Below, piece after piece: positions 18,442-27,736 of a stretch of DNA of 64,000 bases. The notes under the pieces were generated by a model. That model was not told the origin of the DNA and did not search any database. It worked only from the letters and a program-made list of their open reading frames with translations. Made by a program: the position numbers and the translations under genes. Location of the stretch: assembly GCF_028291725.1 (NCBI RefSeq), contig NZ_JAQGNT010000092.1, forward strand, positions 62,001 to 126,000. Reading direction: 5' to 3'. The DNA is from Hydrocarboniphaga sp. GTDB taxonomy: Bacteria > Pseudomonadota > Gammaproteobacteria > Nevskiales > Nevskiaceae. How positions within the stretch are numbered: the first letter of the stretch is position 1; each line of letters starts with the position of its first letter.

Positions 18442-18549
18442 TTCTGCTAGGTCTTTTGTGCGGCGCAGCGCTCGAGTAAATGTCAACAGGCGATAAATAG
18501 CTGGCACTATTTATCAGCTTTCTTCCTCATTGCGATACCGGAGAAAAAA

Positions 18550-19353
18550 ATGATCGGAAGCGATCTGCTGGACCTGAACGGGCAGGTCGCGCTGGTGACG
18601 GGTGCGGGGCAGGGCGCGGGGCGCGGAATCGCGCTGATGCTGGCGCGGCACAATGCGGGCGGCGTTGCCGTCAACGACTATGTGTTGGAGCGTGCGCAGG
18701 CGGTCGCCGCCGAGATCGACGCCATGGGTATACACGCTGTGGCGGTGCAGGCCGATGTCGGCGACCATGCGTCGGTCGCAGCCGCGTTCGACAAAGCGCG
18801 TGCCGCGCTCGGCCCGATCACGCTGCTCGTCAACAATGCGGGCAACGCCGGCCCGCAGGCGACGATCGGCCTTTCGCCGCTGTTCTGGGAGACCGCGCCG
18901 TCCGAGTGGGACCGCTTTTTCCGCACCAATCTGCAGGGTGTCATGAACTGCTGTCATGTCGCGCTGCCCGAAATGGTCGCGCAGAAGCGCGGCCGCATCG
19001 TCACCATCGTCTCGGACTCCGGCCGTGTTGGCGAGGCGCGGCTCGCCGCCTATGCCGCGGCCAAGGCGGGCGCTGCCGGTTTCGTGCGCTCCATCGCCAA
19101 GGAAGCCGGGCGTTTCGGCGTCACCTGCAATGCGATCTCGCTGTCGACGCTGGAGCCGCCGATGAGCGAAGAGCAGCTTGCGCAGTTCATCGCCAGTGAT
19201 CGCTCAAAGGCGCAGCTCTCGCAATACACCATCCGCCGCTATGGCAAGCCCGACGATGTCGCGGCGATGACGCTGTTTCTGTGCTCCGACGCATCTTCGT
19301 GGATCACCGGCCAGACCTATCCGGTCAACGGCGGCTATAGCTTCGCGATGTAA
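18550..19353 (+). CDS. Short-chain dehydrogenase/reductase
   Basis: LVTGAGQGAGRGIA, LVNNAGNAGP, YAAAKAGAAGFVRS, FLCSDASSWITGQTYPVNGGYSF. Confidence 0.92.
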   Translation: MIGSDLLDLNGQVALVTGAGQGAGRGIALMLARHNAGGVAVNDYVLERAQAVAAEIDAMGIHAVAVQADVGDHASVAAAFDKARAALGPITLLVNNAGNAGPQATIGLSPLFWETAPSEWDRFFRTNLQGVMNCCHVALPEMVAQKRGRIVTIVSDSGRVGEARLAAYAAAKAGAAGFVRSIAKEAGRFGVTCNAISLSTLEPPMSEEQLAQFIASDRSKAQLSQYTIRRYGKPDDVAAMTLFLCSDASSWITGQTYPVNGGYSFAM

Positions 19354-19368
19354 GCAAAGGATCGCCTC

Positions 19369-19518
19369 ATGGATCAGCCTCGCGAAGAAATCGCTATCGA
19401 GTTCATCAGCGCTCTGGGTTTGCCGCCGGTCCAGTATGTCGAACTCGCCGCTGATCTGGTCGAGGCCGCGCGCGAGCTGACGAAGCGGGCCGAGGCTTTG
19501 AAAGCGGGCCGCGACTGA
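19369..19518 (+). CDS. Small 49-aa protein downstream of SDR
   Basis: AAAGGA ribosome-binding-like site 8 nt upstream; MDQPREEIAIEFISALGLPPVQYVELAADLVEAARELTKRAEALKAGRD*. Confidence 0.5.
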   Translation: MDQPREEIAIEFISALGLPPVQYVELAADLVEAARELTKRAEALKAGRD

Positions 19519-19595
19519 GGGTTGCCGGCGCGAATGCACGCACCTGGAATGCGCTGTGCGACAATTCCGGCTATCAAATTCGAACCGGTTCTGGA

Positions 19596-20333
19596 GTGGT
19601 CATTTTGCCGAAGGTCACTGTAGTCAAACGGACTAAAGTCACGCAAAAAAAACGTCGGCGCCGCTCAACGGAAGAGATCACCGATCTCCTCATCGAGGCG
19701 GCATGTGACGAATTCGAGCTCAACGGTTACGAGGGGACCAAAACCGCGGCTATCGCCAAAAAGGCCGGAGTGACGGAGGCTTTGATCTTCAGCAACTTCG
19801 GATCGAAGGCAAAGCTGTTCCAGGATTCGATCTTCAAGCCGCTCAATCAGCACTTTCTCCAGTTCACTGCCGCCCATTTGGTGGGCCCGGATGATGAAGA
19901 GGGACTCAAGGAAGGGACTCGTCAGTACATTCTGGAACTGCAGCAATTTATTCGGCGCCATTCGCGGATGCTGACATCGGTCGTCGCCGCGCAAATGTAC
20001 GAGTCCGAAAATGTGCAGGGGGTCAGTCAGATCGAAGGTCTGAACGACTATTTTTCCCGGGCCACTGCCAGAGCGATGAAGCGGCTTTCCGGCAAGCCGA
20101 AGATTGACCCCAGGCTGATGGCGCGCGTCTCGTTCGCCACAATATTGGCCTGCATCCTTTTCAAGGATTGGCTTTTCCCGAAGGGGCTGGCGACCCAGGA
20201 CGAGATCAGCGCAGCGATAAGCGACTTCGTCATGGAAGGCCTTGGCGCGAATGCCGATCCACAGCCCAAAGCACCGGGTGCGGCGCGGCCACGTCGTTCG
20301 CCGAGCGCCGCTGGATCGGCCAAGAAACGCTGA
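19596..20333 (+). CDS. TetR family transcriptional regulator
   Basis: RRRSTEEITDLLIEAACDEFELNGYEGTKTAAIAKKAGVTEALIFSNFGSKAKLFQDSI; start codon uncertain. Confidence 0.85.
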   Translation: MVILPKVTVVKRTKVTQKKRRRRSTEEITDLLIEAACDEFELNGYEGTKTAAIAKKAGVTEALIFSNFGSKAKLFQDSIFKPLNQHFLQFTAAHLVGPDDEEGLKEGTRQYILELQQFIRRHSRMLTSVVAAQMYESENVQGVSQIEGLNDYFSRATARAMKRLSGKPKIDPRLMARVSFATILACILFKDWLFPKGLATQDEISAAISDFVMEGLGANADPQPKAPGAARPRRSPSAAGSAKKR

Positions 20334-20410
20334 TCCCGGGCTGGCTGATTCCAGATTTAGAAGTGCTCGCCGACCATCTCCGCGCTTTTTACCCAAAGCG
20401 CCTGGGCGCG

Positions 20411-21331
20411 CTAGCGAATGGCCGGCATGATCTCCTCCGCCACCCACTGCGTGTAGTCGCAATACTCGGCTATGGATTTCACCGCCGGAATCGGCACCGA
20501 GCTGACGGTAACGCCCAGCTCCTTGAACCAGCTGAGACGGTCGATGATTTCCGTCTTGCTCATGCCGGGCCGCGCGCGCGGATCGTCCTGCACTGTGTGG
20601 CCTTCACCGACACGGCTGGTCGCAAAACCATACATCACATCTTCGAGCTGCCCGTGATAGTCCGCTTGCGACTTGATGAACTCGATGCGCGCGGGAATAT
20701 CTTCCGGCTTGGTCAGGAACGGCCACCAGCCGCTTGCGAAACGCGCGATCCGTTTCAGCACCGCGTCGGCTTCTCCGCCCATCCAGACCGGCAGATGGGG
20801 CTTCTGAAAAGGCTTGGGTTCGAAGGCGACGTCGCGGAAAGAAACATACTGGCCTTCGAAGACCGGGTTTTCCTGAGTCCACAGCGCGATGATCGCCTGA
20901 AGATACTCGTCGGTCATGCGACCCCGCTCGTGGAACGGCACACTGAGCAGATCGAATTCCTCCTTCAACCAGCCGACGGCGAAGGTGACGGTGACGCGTC
21001 CGCTGCTCAACCAGTCCATCGTCGCCAGCGCCTTCGCGGTCACGATCGGATGCTGCAGTGGCAGGATCGCGATGCAGGAGTTGACGCGGATATTCTCGGT
21101 CGCCCCGGCAAAGTAAGCCATGCCGGAATAGGCACTGAGATAGTGTGGGCCAGAAAGCTCGATATGAGAACGCGGCACGACGTGATGTTCCGGTACGGAG
21201 ATCATCGAATAGCCTTGCTTTTCAGCCCATTTCGCCAGCCGTGTCTGGTCCGACCCTGTTACTGCGGCTTCCCAGGTTTGGCCGGTCGCCTTGAGTCTCG
21301 TGAGGTTCGGCATTGCAAAGCCCAATTTCAT
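20411..21331 (-). CDS. LLM-class (luciferase-like) flavin/F420-dependent oxidoreductase
   Basis: MKLGFAMPNLTRLKATGQTWEAAVTGSDQTRLAKWAEKQGYSMISVPEHHVVP...; LATMDWLSSGRVTVTFAVGWLKEEFDLL. Confidence 0.88.
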   Translation of the reverse strand: MKLGFAMPNLTRLKATGQTWEAAVTGSDQTRLAKWAEKQGYSMISVPEHHVVPRSHIELSGPHYLSAYSGMAYFAGATENIRVNSCIAILPLQHPIVTAKALATMDWLSSGRVTVTFAVGWLKEEFDLLSVPFHERGRMTDEYLQAIIALWTQENPVFEGQYVSFRDVAFEPKPFQKPHLPVWMGGEADAVLKRIARFASGWWPFLTKPEDIPARIEFIKSQADYHGQLEDVMYGFATSRVGEGHTVQDDPRARPGMSKTEIIDRLSWFKELGVTVSSVPIPAVKSIAEYCDYTQWVAEEIMPAIR

Positions 21332-21587
21332 AATCTGCGCTCCATGTCGAACCTCATCTAACCACGGCAATACCAGGATTCATTGATGTCTCCGCTGGTC
21401 GAAAAAAGTCGGGTTGCAGCCTTGCTGTGTTGAGTTCGCGCACCGAGCGGGGAACCGACCGGGGCTCCGCGACGCAGGCTCATTAAATAGTATTTACTAC
21501 TTAATGAAGTTGCTAGTACCACGGCACAGAGGTGTTGGGACCGGGGCGCGAACGAATGCTGGCGCGAGACAAGAGGCGGGGCGCCGA

Positions 21588-22244
21588 TCATCGACGAACA
21601 CCGTTGAGAAACAGGCCCACTCCGAAACTGATTCGCTTCTCTACCTCCGCTTTATCCAGCGTCTTGCCCGCAACGACCAGGCGCGCCGAACCACTCACCG
21701 CAAGGCTCAGAAATGCGGTAGCGGCGCGTCGCGGTTCGGTGACGTGGATCTCGCCCGAGGCACTGTGACGCTCGAAAAGGCTGCATAAGAGGTCGAGTGT
21801 CGGTCCGGTACCTTCGTCGATGGCGATGGTGAAGAGTTCCGGAAATCGGTAGGACTGTGCGCTCAGGATGCGTTGCAGCTTGATTGCGATCGGCGTGGCC
21901 GAATTGACGATCCGGAGTCGCGCGATCGCGGCCAGCGTCTGCTCCAGGTTGTCGGTGACCACGGCCTCAAGGGTTTCCCGCGGCATGGTGAATCGCTCGA
22001 CGGCCCGGCGCACCGAGGCTTTGAAGAGTGCGGCCTTGTCCTCGTAACGCGCATAGATGGTGCGCTTCGACATGCCGACCTGGGCGGCAATCTCCTCCAT
22101 CGTGGTTCGCTCGAACCCCATTTCCAGGAAGACGTCGAGTGCAACGTTCAGCAGCTCTTCCTGACGCTGTGTCTGCTGGGCGCGCGTGGGCCGCCCGGAA
22201 CCAGGGCGTTCGGCGTCCGTATTTGCCAAAAGTTTCGTGGACAT
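21588..22244 (-). CDS. TetR family transcriptional regulator
   Basis: LLNVALDVFLEMGFERTTMEEIAAQVGMSKRTIYARYEDKAALFKASV. Confidence 0.9.
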   Translation of the reverse strand: MSTKLLANTDAERPGSGRPTRAQQTQRQEELLNVALDVFLEMGFERTTMEEIAAQVGMSKRTIYARYEDKAALFKASVRRAVERFTMPRETLEAVVTDNLEQTLAAIARLRIVNSATPIAIKLQRILSAQSYRFPELFTIAIDEGTGPTLDLLCSLFERHSASGEIHVTEPRRAATAFLSLAVSGSARLVVAGKTLDKAEVEKRISFGVGLFLNGVRR

Positions 22245-22253
22245 TAATAATGG

Positions 22254-22270
22254 AACGGTGCGGTACCGTT
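22254..22270. promoter_or_regulatory. Palindromic operator candidate AACGGT-N5-ACCGTT
   Basis: Perfect inverted repeat in the divergent intergenic region between TetR gene and LuxE-like gene. Confidence 0.5.
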
Positions 22271-22304
22271 AGCTGCCTTGGCGAAGATGGATGGAGAAAA
22301 TTAT

Positions 22305-23651
22305 ATGGGTACGACTGCTGACCGCCTAACCGGGCTCGTCAAAGACAGCGGGCGTTATGACATTCCTGCTGCCGAGCTTCGCGCTGCCCAGGCCGAGGCG
22401 ATGAACGAGCGTTTCCAGGAACGCAGGGGCCAGATCAAGCTGCTCGCCCACCGTGCCAGCGACGCCGGTCTCGACGTGGTGAGTAGCCATGAGGACATGG
22501 TCAAGCTGCTGTTCCCGCACACCGCCTACAAGAGCTACCCGGAAAACTGGCTCATGGAAGAACGCTGGGATCGTCTGGGAAAATGGCTCGATACGGTCTG
22601 CACCTACCGCGTGCCTACGCAGGACCGGTCGCAGTTCAAGGGCATCGACGACTGGATCGAAAAGCTGGAGCAGGGCGGTCATTACGTGTCCTGTTCAAGC
22701 GGCACCACCGGCAAGTCCGCGATGCTGGTCGCCTCCAAAACGGACATGGACTGGTGCCAGGTCGAAGCCATCACCGCCTATACCTGGGGATCGGGCGTCG
22801 AGGCGAGGCGGGATCGCCGAATGTTCGGCCTGGCCGCGGTGGCGCATACGGCGCGCGCGGTCCACACCGGCAAAGCTTACGAGGCGCTGCAGAATCCGGC
22901 CTTCGAGCGATTCGCTTCGCCGATTGCGCCGATGACCGTGGGAGGCCTCACCAGCATGGTGGTGCTGCGCAAGAGGATTGCCGACGGCACGGCGAGCCCC
23001 AGCGATATCGCGAACATGGAGAAAGTCTCCTCGGAGCGGCAGAAAGCCATGGATGCGTCGGTCGGCATCACGGCACGCGCGATGGTTGAGGCGCGGCATG
23101 ACAAGCTCCATCTATCCGGCTTGTGGGCGGGCATTTACAACGTCGCCAAGGCCGTGCGCGACATGGGCTACAGCGCCAGGGATTTCAATCCGGAGAACTC
23201 TATCTACGTCGGCGGCGGACTCAAGCGCGCCGTGCTGCCGTCTGACTACCGCGAGTTCGTCTACGAGACCTTCAACATTCAGCCGGAGCGCAACTACCAG
23301 AACTACAGCATGCAGGAGCTTCACTCCGGCATGCCGCGCTGCCGCAAGGGCGGCCGCTATCACTTGCCGCCGTGGCTGGTGCCGCTGATTCTGGACAAGC
23401 AGGGCGATGGCCTGCTGCCTCAGACCAAGGGCGAGTACGAAGGCCGCGCCGCTTTCTTCGATGTGTCGATCGATGGCCGCTGGGGAGGAGTGATTTCCGG
23501 TGACAAGGTTTCGATCGACTTCAGCCCCTGCGCCTGCGGCGCCAAGGGACCGTCGATTCGCGACAACGTGGCCCGCTACGCGGATCTCGAAGGCGACGAC
23601 AAGATCGGCTGTGCCGGAACGGTGGATGCTTATGTAAGAGGTGTGTCATGA
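22305..23651 (+). CDS. LuxE-like acyl-protein synthetase / acyl-activating enzyme
   Basis: YVSCSSGTTGKSAMLVASKTD adenylating-type motif; TFNIQPERNYQNYSMQELHSGMPRCRKGGRYHLPPWLVPLIL; ATGA overlap with LuxC-like gene. Confidence 0.7.
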   Translation: MGTTADRLTGLVKDSGRYDIPAAELRAAQAEAMNERFQERRGQIKLLAHRASDAGLDVVSSHEDMVKLLFPHTAYKSYPENWLMEERWDRLGKWLDTVCTYRVPTQDRSQFKGIDDWIEKLEQGGHYVSCSSGTTGKSAMLVASKTDMDWCQVEAITAYTWGSGVEARRDRRMFGLAAVAHTARAVHTGKAYEALQNPAFERFASPIAPMTVGGLTSMVVLRKRIADGTASPSDIANMEKVSSERQKAMDASVGITARAMVEARHDKLHLSGLWAGIYNVAKAVRDMGYSARDFNPENSIYVGGGLKRAVLPSDYREFVYETFNIQPERNYQNYSMQELHSGMPRCRKGGRYHLPPWLVPLILDKQGDGLLPQTKGEYEGRAAFFDVSIDGRWGGVISGDKVSIDFSPCACGAKGPSIRDNVARYADLEGDDKIGCAGTVDAYVRGVS

Positions 23652-25081
23652 ACTCGCTGACCATACCCGACGTCTCCGGCAAGGCGGAGCCCGTCGTTTC
23701 CGCGCCTTTTTTTGTGCGTGGCAAGCTGGTCGAAGGGCGTGACGTCACGCACCGGTCGCGCGACCTGGGTGTGAGCTTCGCGACCCCGCGCATCGATCTC
23801 GACGGTGTGGTGCCGCCACGCACCGAAGTGCCGCCGCTGCTCAACGTGCCGACAGCGGAGATCATCGACTTCCTGGTCGAGACGGGGCAGCGCATCGTGT
23901 CGCCGAACAACGTCGTCATGCAGGAATGCATCGATCGCATGTGCTCCACGCACATCCTGCCGCGCGCCGTCGTCGAGAACCAGGCGCGCTCTGCCGCCGC
24001 GTATCTCGACAAGCGCAAGCTGATGGCCGAGCTGGAGCAGAACTTCCCCGATCCGAGGGCCCTGGATACCTGGGTGCCCAAGCAGGACTACACCGGCCGC
24101 AAGAGCTTCGTGCGCGCGTTCGCGCCGCGCCTGGTCCACGTGCTGCCGGGAAATTCGCCGGGCGTGGCGGTGAAGTCGATTGCGCAGGGCGCGATGGTCA
24201 AGGCGATCAACCTATTCAAGATGTCGTCCAGCGATCCGTTCACCATGGTGGCCTTGCTGCGCACGATGGCGGACATCGATCCGAACCACGCCATCGTGAA
24301 GTCGATGTCGGCGGTCTACTGGCGCGGCGGCGACAATACCATCGAGGCGATCCTGTACCGCCCGCAGTTTTTCGACAAGATCGTGGCCTGGGGCGGCGGC
24401 GATGCGATCAGCAACGTCATCCAGTATCTCGGCCCCGGCTTTCAGCTTGTGTCCTTCGACCCCAAGACCTCGATCTCGCTGGTCGGCGTCGAGGCCTTCG
24501 CATCCGATGCGACGCTGGACCTCGCCGCGGACCTCGCCTCGGCCGACGTGATGACGCTGAACCAGGAAGCCTGCGTCGCGAGCCGCTTCCAGTTCGTCGA
24601 AGGCAGCCAGCAGCAGGTTGATCGCTTCTGCGGGAAGCTGCACCAGCGCATCGCCGAGCGCGCTGCGGCGTCGGGTGATATCCGCCCTCTCGACATGGAC
24701 CTGAAGGAACAGGTCGACGCGCTGATGATGCTCGACGACGAATACCGCGTCTGGGGCAAGAGCGACGGCAAGGGCCTGGTGATCCGCTCGAACGAGCCGG
24801 TGGACTTCCACCCGATCAACAAGACTGCCAACGTCGTGCGCGTGGATTCGCTCGACGACGCCACCAAGTACATCAACGTGGCGACGCAGACCGTGGGCTT
24901 CTATCCGTTCAACCGCATGGCCGACTATCGCGACCGGCTCGCCAGCGGCGGTGCGCAGCGCGTCGTCCACCTGGGCGAGGCGGGGCCATCCACGATCGGC
25001 AATCCACACGACGCGATGTATCCTCTGCATCGTTTCGTGCACTGGATGGCGCACGAGGATGGGCTTGCGCCGCAATACTGA
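23648..25081 (+). CDS. LuxC-family acyl-CoA/acyl reductase
   Basis: VHVLPGNSPGVAVKSIAQGAMVKAINLFKMSSSDPFTMVALLRTM...; VMTLNQEACVASRFQFVEGS (catalytic-Cys region typical of LuxC/ALDH fold). Confidence 0.8.
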   Translation: MNSLTIPDVSGKAEPVVSAPFFVRGKLVEGRDVTHRSRDLGVSFATPRIDLDGVVPPRTEVPPLLNVPTAEIIDFLVETGQRIVSPNNVVMQECIDRMCSTHILPRAVVENQARSAAAYLDKRKLMAELEQNFPDPRALDTWVPKQDYTGRKSFVRAFAPRLVHVLPGNSPGVAVKSIAQGAMVKAINLFKMSSSDPFTMVALLRTMADIDPNHAIVKSMSAVYWRGGDNTIEAILYRPQFFDKIVAWGGGDAISNVIQYLGPGFQLVSFDPKTSISLVGVEAFASDATLDLAADLASADVMTLNQEACVASRFQFVEGSQQQVDRFCGKLHQRIAERAAASGDIRPLDMDLKEQVDALMMLDDEYRVWGKSDGKGLVIRSNEPVDFHPINKTANVVRVDSLDDATKYINVATQTVGFYPFNRMADYRDRLASGGAQRVVHLGEAGPSTIGNPHDAMYPLHRFVHWMAHEDGLAPQY

Positions 25082-25099
25082 ACGAGAAGCTAAAACACT

Positions 25100-25858
25100 G
25101 TGATAGAAGAGACCAAGCCAGACAAGGACCCCGCCACGCTGACACTGGAGGCACGACGCAAGGCCGAGGCACGTGAAGCGCAGGTGTTGGGCGATGGGCC
25201 ACGGCTGCAACCGATCGAGCTGAACGAGATTTCCGGCGGTTTGCTCGCCATTCTGGCTCGGATGGAGGGAGTCAACGGTGCACTGAAATCCGATGCCGAC
25301 GGCGATCGCGGAGGCACCCAGTCATTGCGGACGCAGTTGCTGGCGGACCCTGAGGCCGCCGCCTTGTCGCCGGAGGTATTGGCAAGCCTGTCGCAATTGC
25401 CCGAGATCATCCGAACGATGTTGCGGCACGCCGAGTTGTTTGCGGTTCATACCGACGTCGGTCTGCAGCTTCTTGCGCGCGGGGCCTTGTCCTTACGGGA
25501 TCGCGAACTCGCCATACTGCGGATCGCCTGGCTCTGCCAGGCCCCTTATGAATGGGGGGAGCACGTCAGGGTTGGCAAGCGGGTCGGCCTCACCAGCGAC
25601 GATATCGCGCAGGTGATCGATGGCCCTGATGCCGCAGGCCTGGATGAGCATGACTGCGCCATCTTGCGAGCGGTCGATGAACTGCACGGCGATGCGATGA
25701 TTTCGGATGCAACCTGGGAAACGCTTGCCAAACGGCTCGACGAACGGCAGTTGATCGAATTGCCGATTATCGTGGGCCAATATCAGTCAGGTGCCTACTA
25801 CCAGAATTCGCTGCGCCTGCGCCTGCATACAGGCAATCTCGGCCTGAAGGCGCGCTAG
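25100..25858 (+). CDS. Carboxymuconolactone decarboxylase/AhpD-like protein
   Basis: LSLRDRELAILRIAWLCQAPYEWGEHVRVGKRVGLTSDDIAQVIDGPDAAGLDEHDCAILRAVDELH. Confidence 0.8.
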   Translation: MIEETKPDKDPATLTLEARRKAEAREAQVLGDGPRLQPIELNEISGGLLAILARMEGVNGALKSDADGDRGGTQSLRTQLLADPEAAALSPEVLASLSQLPEIIRTMLRHAELFAVHTDVGLQLLARGALSLRDRELAILRIAWLCQAPYEWGEHVRVGKRVGLTSDDIAQVIDGPDAAGLDEHDCAILRAVDELHGDAMISDATWETLAKRLDERQLIELPIIVGQYQSGAYYQNSLRLRLHTGNLGLKAR

Positions 25859-25937
25859 GCCTGGCTGCGTTGCTCCTCCTCCGTGGACGATTGTATCCCG
25901 ACACGAATCTGTCATCGACGGCAACTAGCCTTCTGGG

Positions 25938-26984
25938 TTGGCTTTCGCTGTCGAGCTTGCCTTGAATACCAACATCGCACCCGAATCGGCCGGCAGCGTT
26001 CTGCTGGCACGCAGTCGATTGACGAACGGCCTCGTCTGGGGCTTCCACTTTATCGGCTCGGAAGCCGTGCCTGTCAACGATCCTCATTCTGATGAAAGGC
26101 CGGCGGCAGGCGGTTTGCGCTGGCTTCACTTCAGCTCGGCCGATCGTGGCAGCCAGCGGTGGATCGAATCCGCCAATCTGCCGAAGTTGGTGCGAGAGCT
26201 GATGCTGTCGCACGACGACCATCATTGCGCGCTCGTCGATGAGGGTTATGTGGCCTGTGTGCTGCACGATTTCGAGCGCAAGTTCGACGGGCAGGATACG
26301 CCGAGCGTCGGCACACTACGCTTCGCGGTCGGTGATGGCTTCATGCTGACGGTCCGCAAGCATCCATTGCGCTGTGCCGATGTCGTTCGGCGACGCATCG
26401 AAGAAGGCGCGCGCCCCGTCGATGCCCCGATGGCTTTGGAGTTGCTCGCTGGTGCAATCTCCGAGGTAATGGGCAGCGTTCTGGGCAATATCGAAGCTGC
26501 CGCCGAACGGGTCGAGGACGAATTGCTGACTGACGATCTTTCGCCGAATACCAGCGAGCTCGTCGGCATGCGGCGACGCACGGTTAGAATGCATCGAATG
26601 CTGGCCGGGCTGGGTGCTGCCTGTCGGCGGCTCGAGTCCGATACCGAGTTACCCCAGCCGCTGCTGCCGGCCATCGAGAATTTTGCACAACGTATTATTG
26701 CCCTCGATCAAAGAGTCACTGCACTGCAAAGCCAGCTGCGGCTGCTGCGCGACGAGCTCGATCTCCAGGCGGCGCAGCGCACCAACCGCAGCCTTTACGT
26801 CTTGTCGATCCTCTCCGCATTGATGCTGCCCGCGACGCTGGTCACGGGCCTGTTCGGCATGAACACCGGCGGTCTGCCGTGGGCGACCTCTTCATTCGGC
26901 ACTTTGGCCGCCACCCTGTCGGCGTTCGGTGCCGCGGCGGCCGTTTACTGGGTACTCCGCCGGCTGGGGTTCGTGCGCCTGTAG
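25938..26984 (+). CDS. zntB: CorA/ZntB family zinc transporter
   Basis: C-terminal YVLSILSALMLPATLVTGLFGMNTGGLPW with GMN motif and two TM segments. Confidence 0.85.
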   Translation: MAFAVELALNTNIAPESAGSVLLARSRLTNGLVWGFHFIGSEAVPVNDPHSDERPAAGGLRWLHFSSADRGSQRWIESANLPKLVRELMLSHDDHHCALVDEGYVACVLHDFERKFDGQDTPSVGTLRFAVGDGFMLTVRKHPLRCADVVRRRIEEGARPVDAPMALELLAGAISEVMGSVLGNIEAAAERVEDELLTDDLSPNTSELVGMRRRTVRMHRMLAGLGAACRRLESDTELPQPLLPAIENFAQRIIALDQRVTALQSQLRLLRDELDLQAAQRTNRSLYVLSILSALMLPATLVTGLFGMNTGGLPWATSSFGTLAATLSAFGAAAAVYWVLRRLGFVRL

Positions 26985-27067
26985 ACCGATCGGGTGGGAC
27001 TTCGTCTGAGTTTCCTAAAGCGCAAAACGATAGATTGCCGGTATGCAGCCGGAACACCGTTCACCGA

Positions 27068-27727
27068 TTACAGGCTGCCGGTCGCCGCGGTGTTTCGCCT
27101 GGGTCGGCGGACGGCTCTCAGCTTTCCGCTGTTTCCTCCTCCGCAGAAGAACTGATCGCCGCCATCGGACTCAAGCCCCGACACGCCCACTCCGGGCGGC
27201 ATGTCGAGACTCTCCAGCACCTCACCTGTTCGAGAATCGATTCGCCTCAACTCGCTCGCTTCACTTTCCCAGGTACCGTGCCAGAGGTCTCCGTCGATCC
27301 AGGTGACACCGGTGACGAAGCGGTTGGATTCGATGGTGCGAAGAACCGCCCCAGTTTGGGGATCGACTTGATGAATCTTCCGCTCCCGATAGTGCCCGAC
27401 CCAGAGCGTACCTTCGGCCCACGCCAGCCCCGAGTCACCGCCGCCGCCGGGTGCAGGAATCGTGGCGAGCACGCGGCCGGTCTTCGGATCGATCTTCTGG
27501 ATGCGATCCTCGGCGATCTGAAACAGGTGCTGGCCGTCGAAGGCCGTTCCTGCATGTGCGGCGACCTCGATCGAGCGCAGCGTCTTTCCGCTCGCCGGAT
27601 CGAGGGCGTTGAGCTTGTCTCCTGACGCAAACCAGACTTGCTGACCGTCATGCGTGACGCCACCCACGCTGTCGACGCCTGGGAAAGGGCCATATTCACG
27701 GATGATTTCGGCTGCTGATCTTTTCAT
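27068..27727 (-). CDS. Beta-propeller protein, glutaminyl cyclase / PQQ-like or SMP-30-like
   Basis: Repeated GQQVWFASGDKLNALDPASGKTLRSIEV / GRVLATIPAPGGGGDSGLAWAEGTLWVGHYRERKIHQVDPQTGAVLRTIE. Confidence 0.65.
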   Translation of the reverse strand: MKRSAAEIIREYGPFPGVDSVGGVTHDGQQVWFASGDKLNALDPASGKTLRSIEVAAHAGTAFDGQHLFQIAEDRIQKIDPKTGRVLATIPAPGGGGDSGLAWAEGTLWVGHYRERKIHQVDPQTGAVLRTIESNRFVTGVTWIDGDLWHGTWESEASELRRIDSRTGEVLESLDMPPGVGVSGLESDGGDQFFCGGGNSGKLRAVRRPRRNTAATGSL

Positions 27728-27736
27728 GGTTCCATC

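Noticed and set aside
20411-25081. Functional bioluminescence operon
   Set aside because: Only LuxC/LuxE-like genes and one LLM protein; no luxA/luxB pair, luxD or luxG, so luminescence is not supported.
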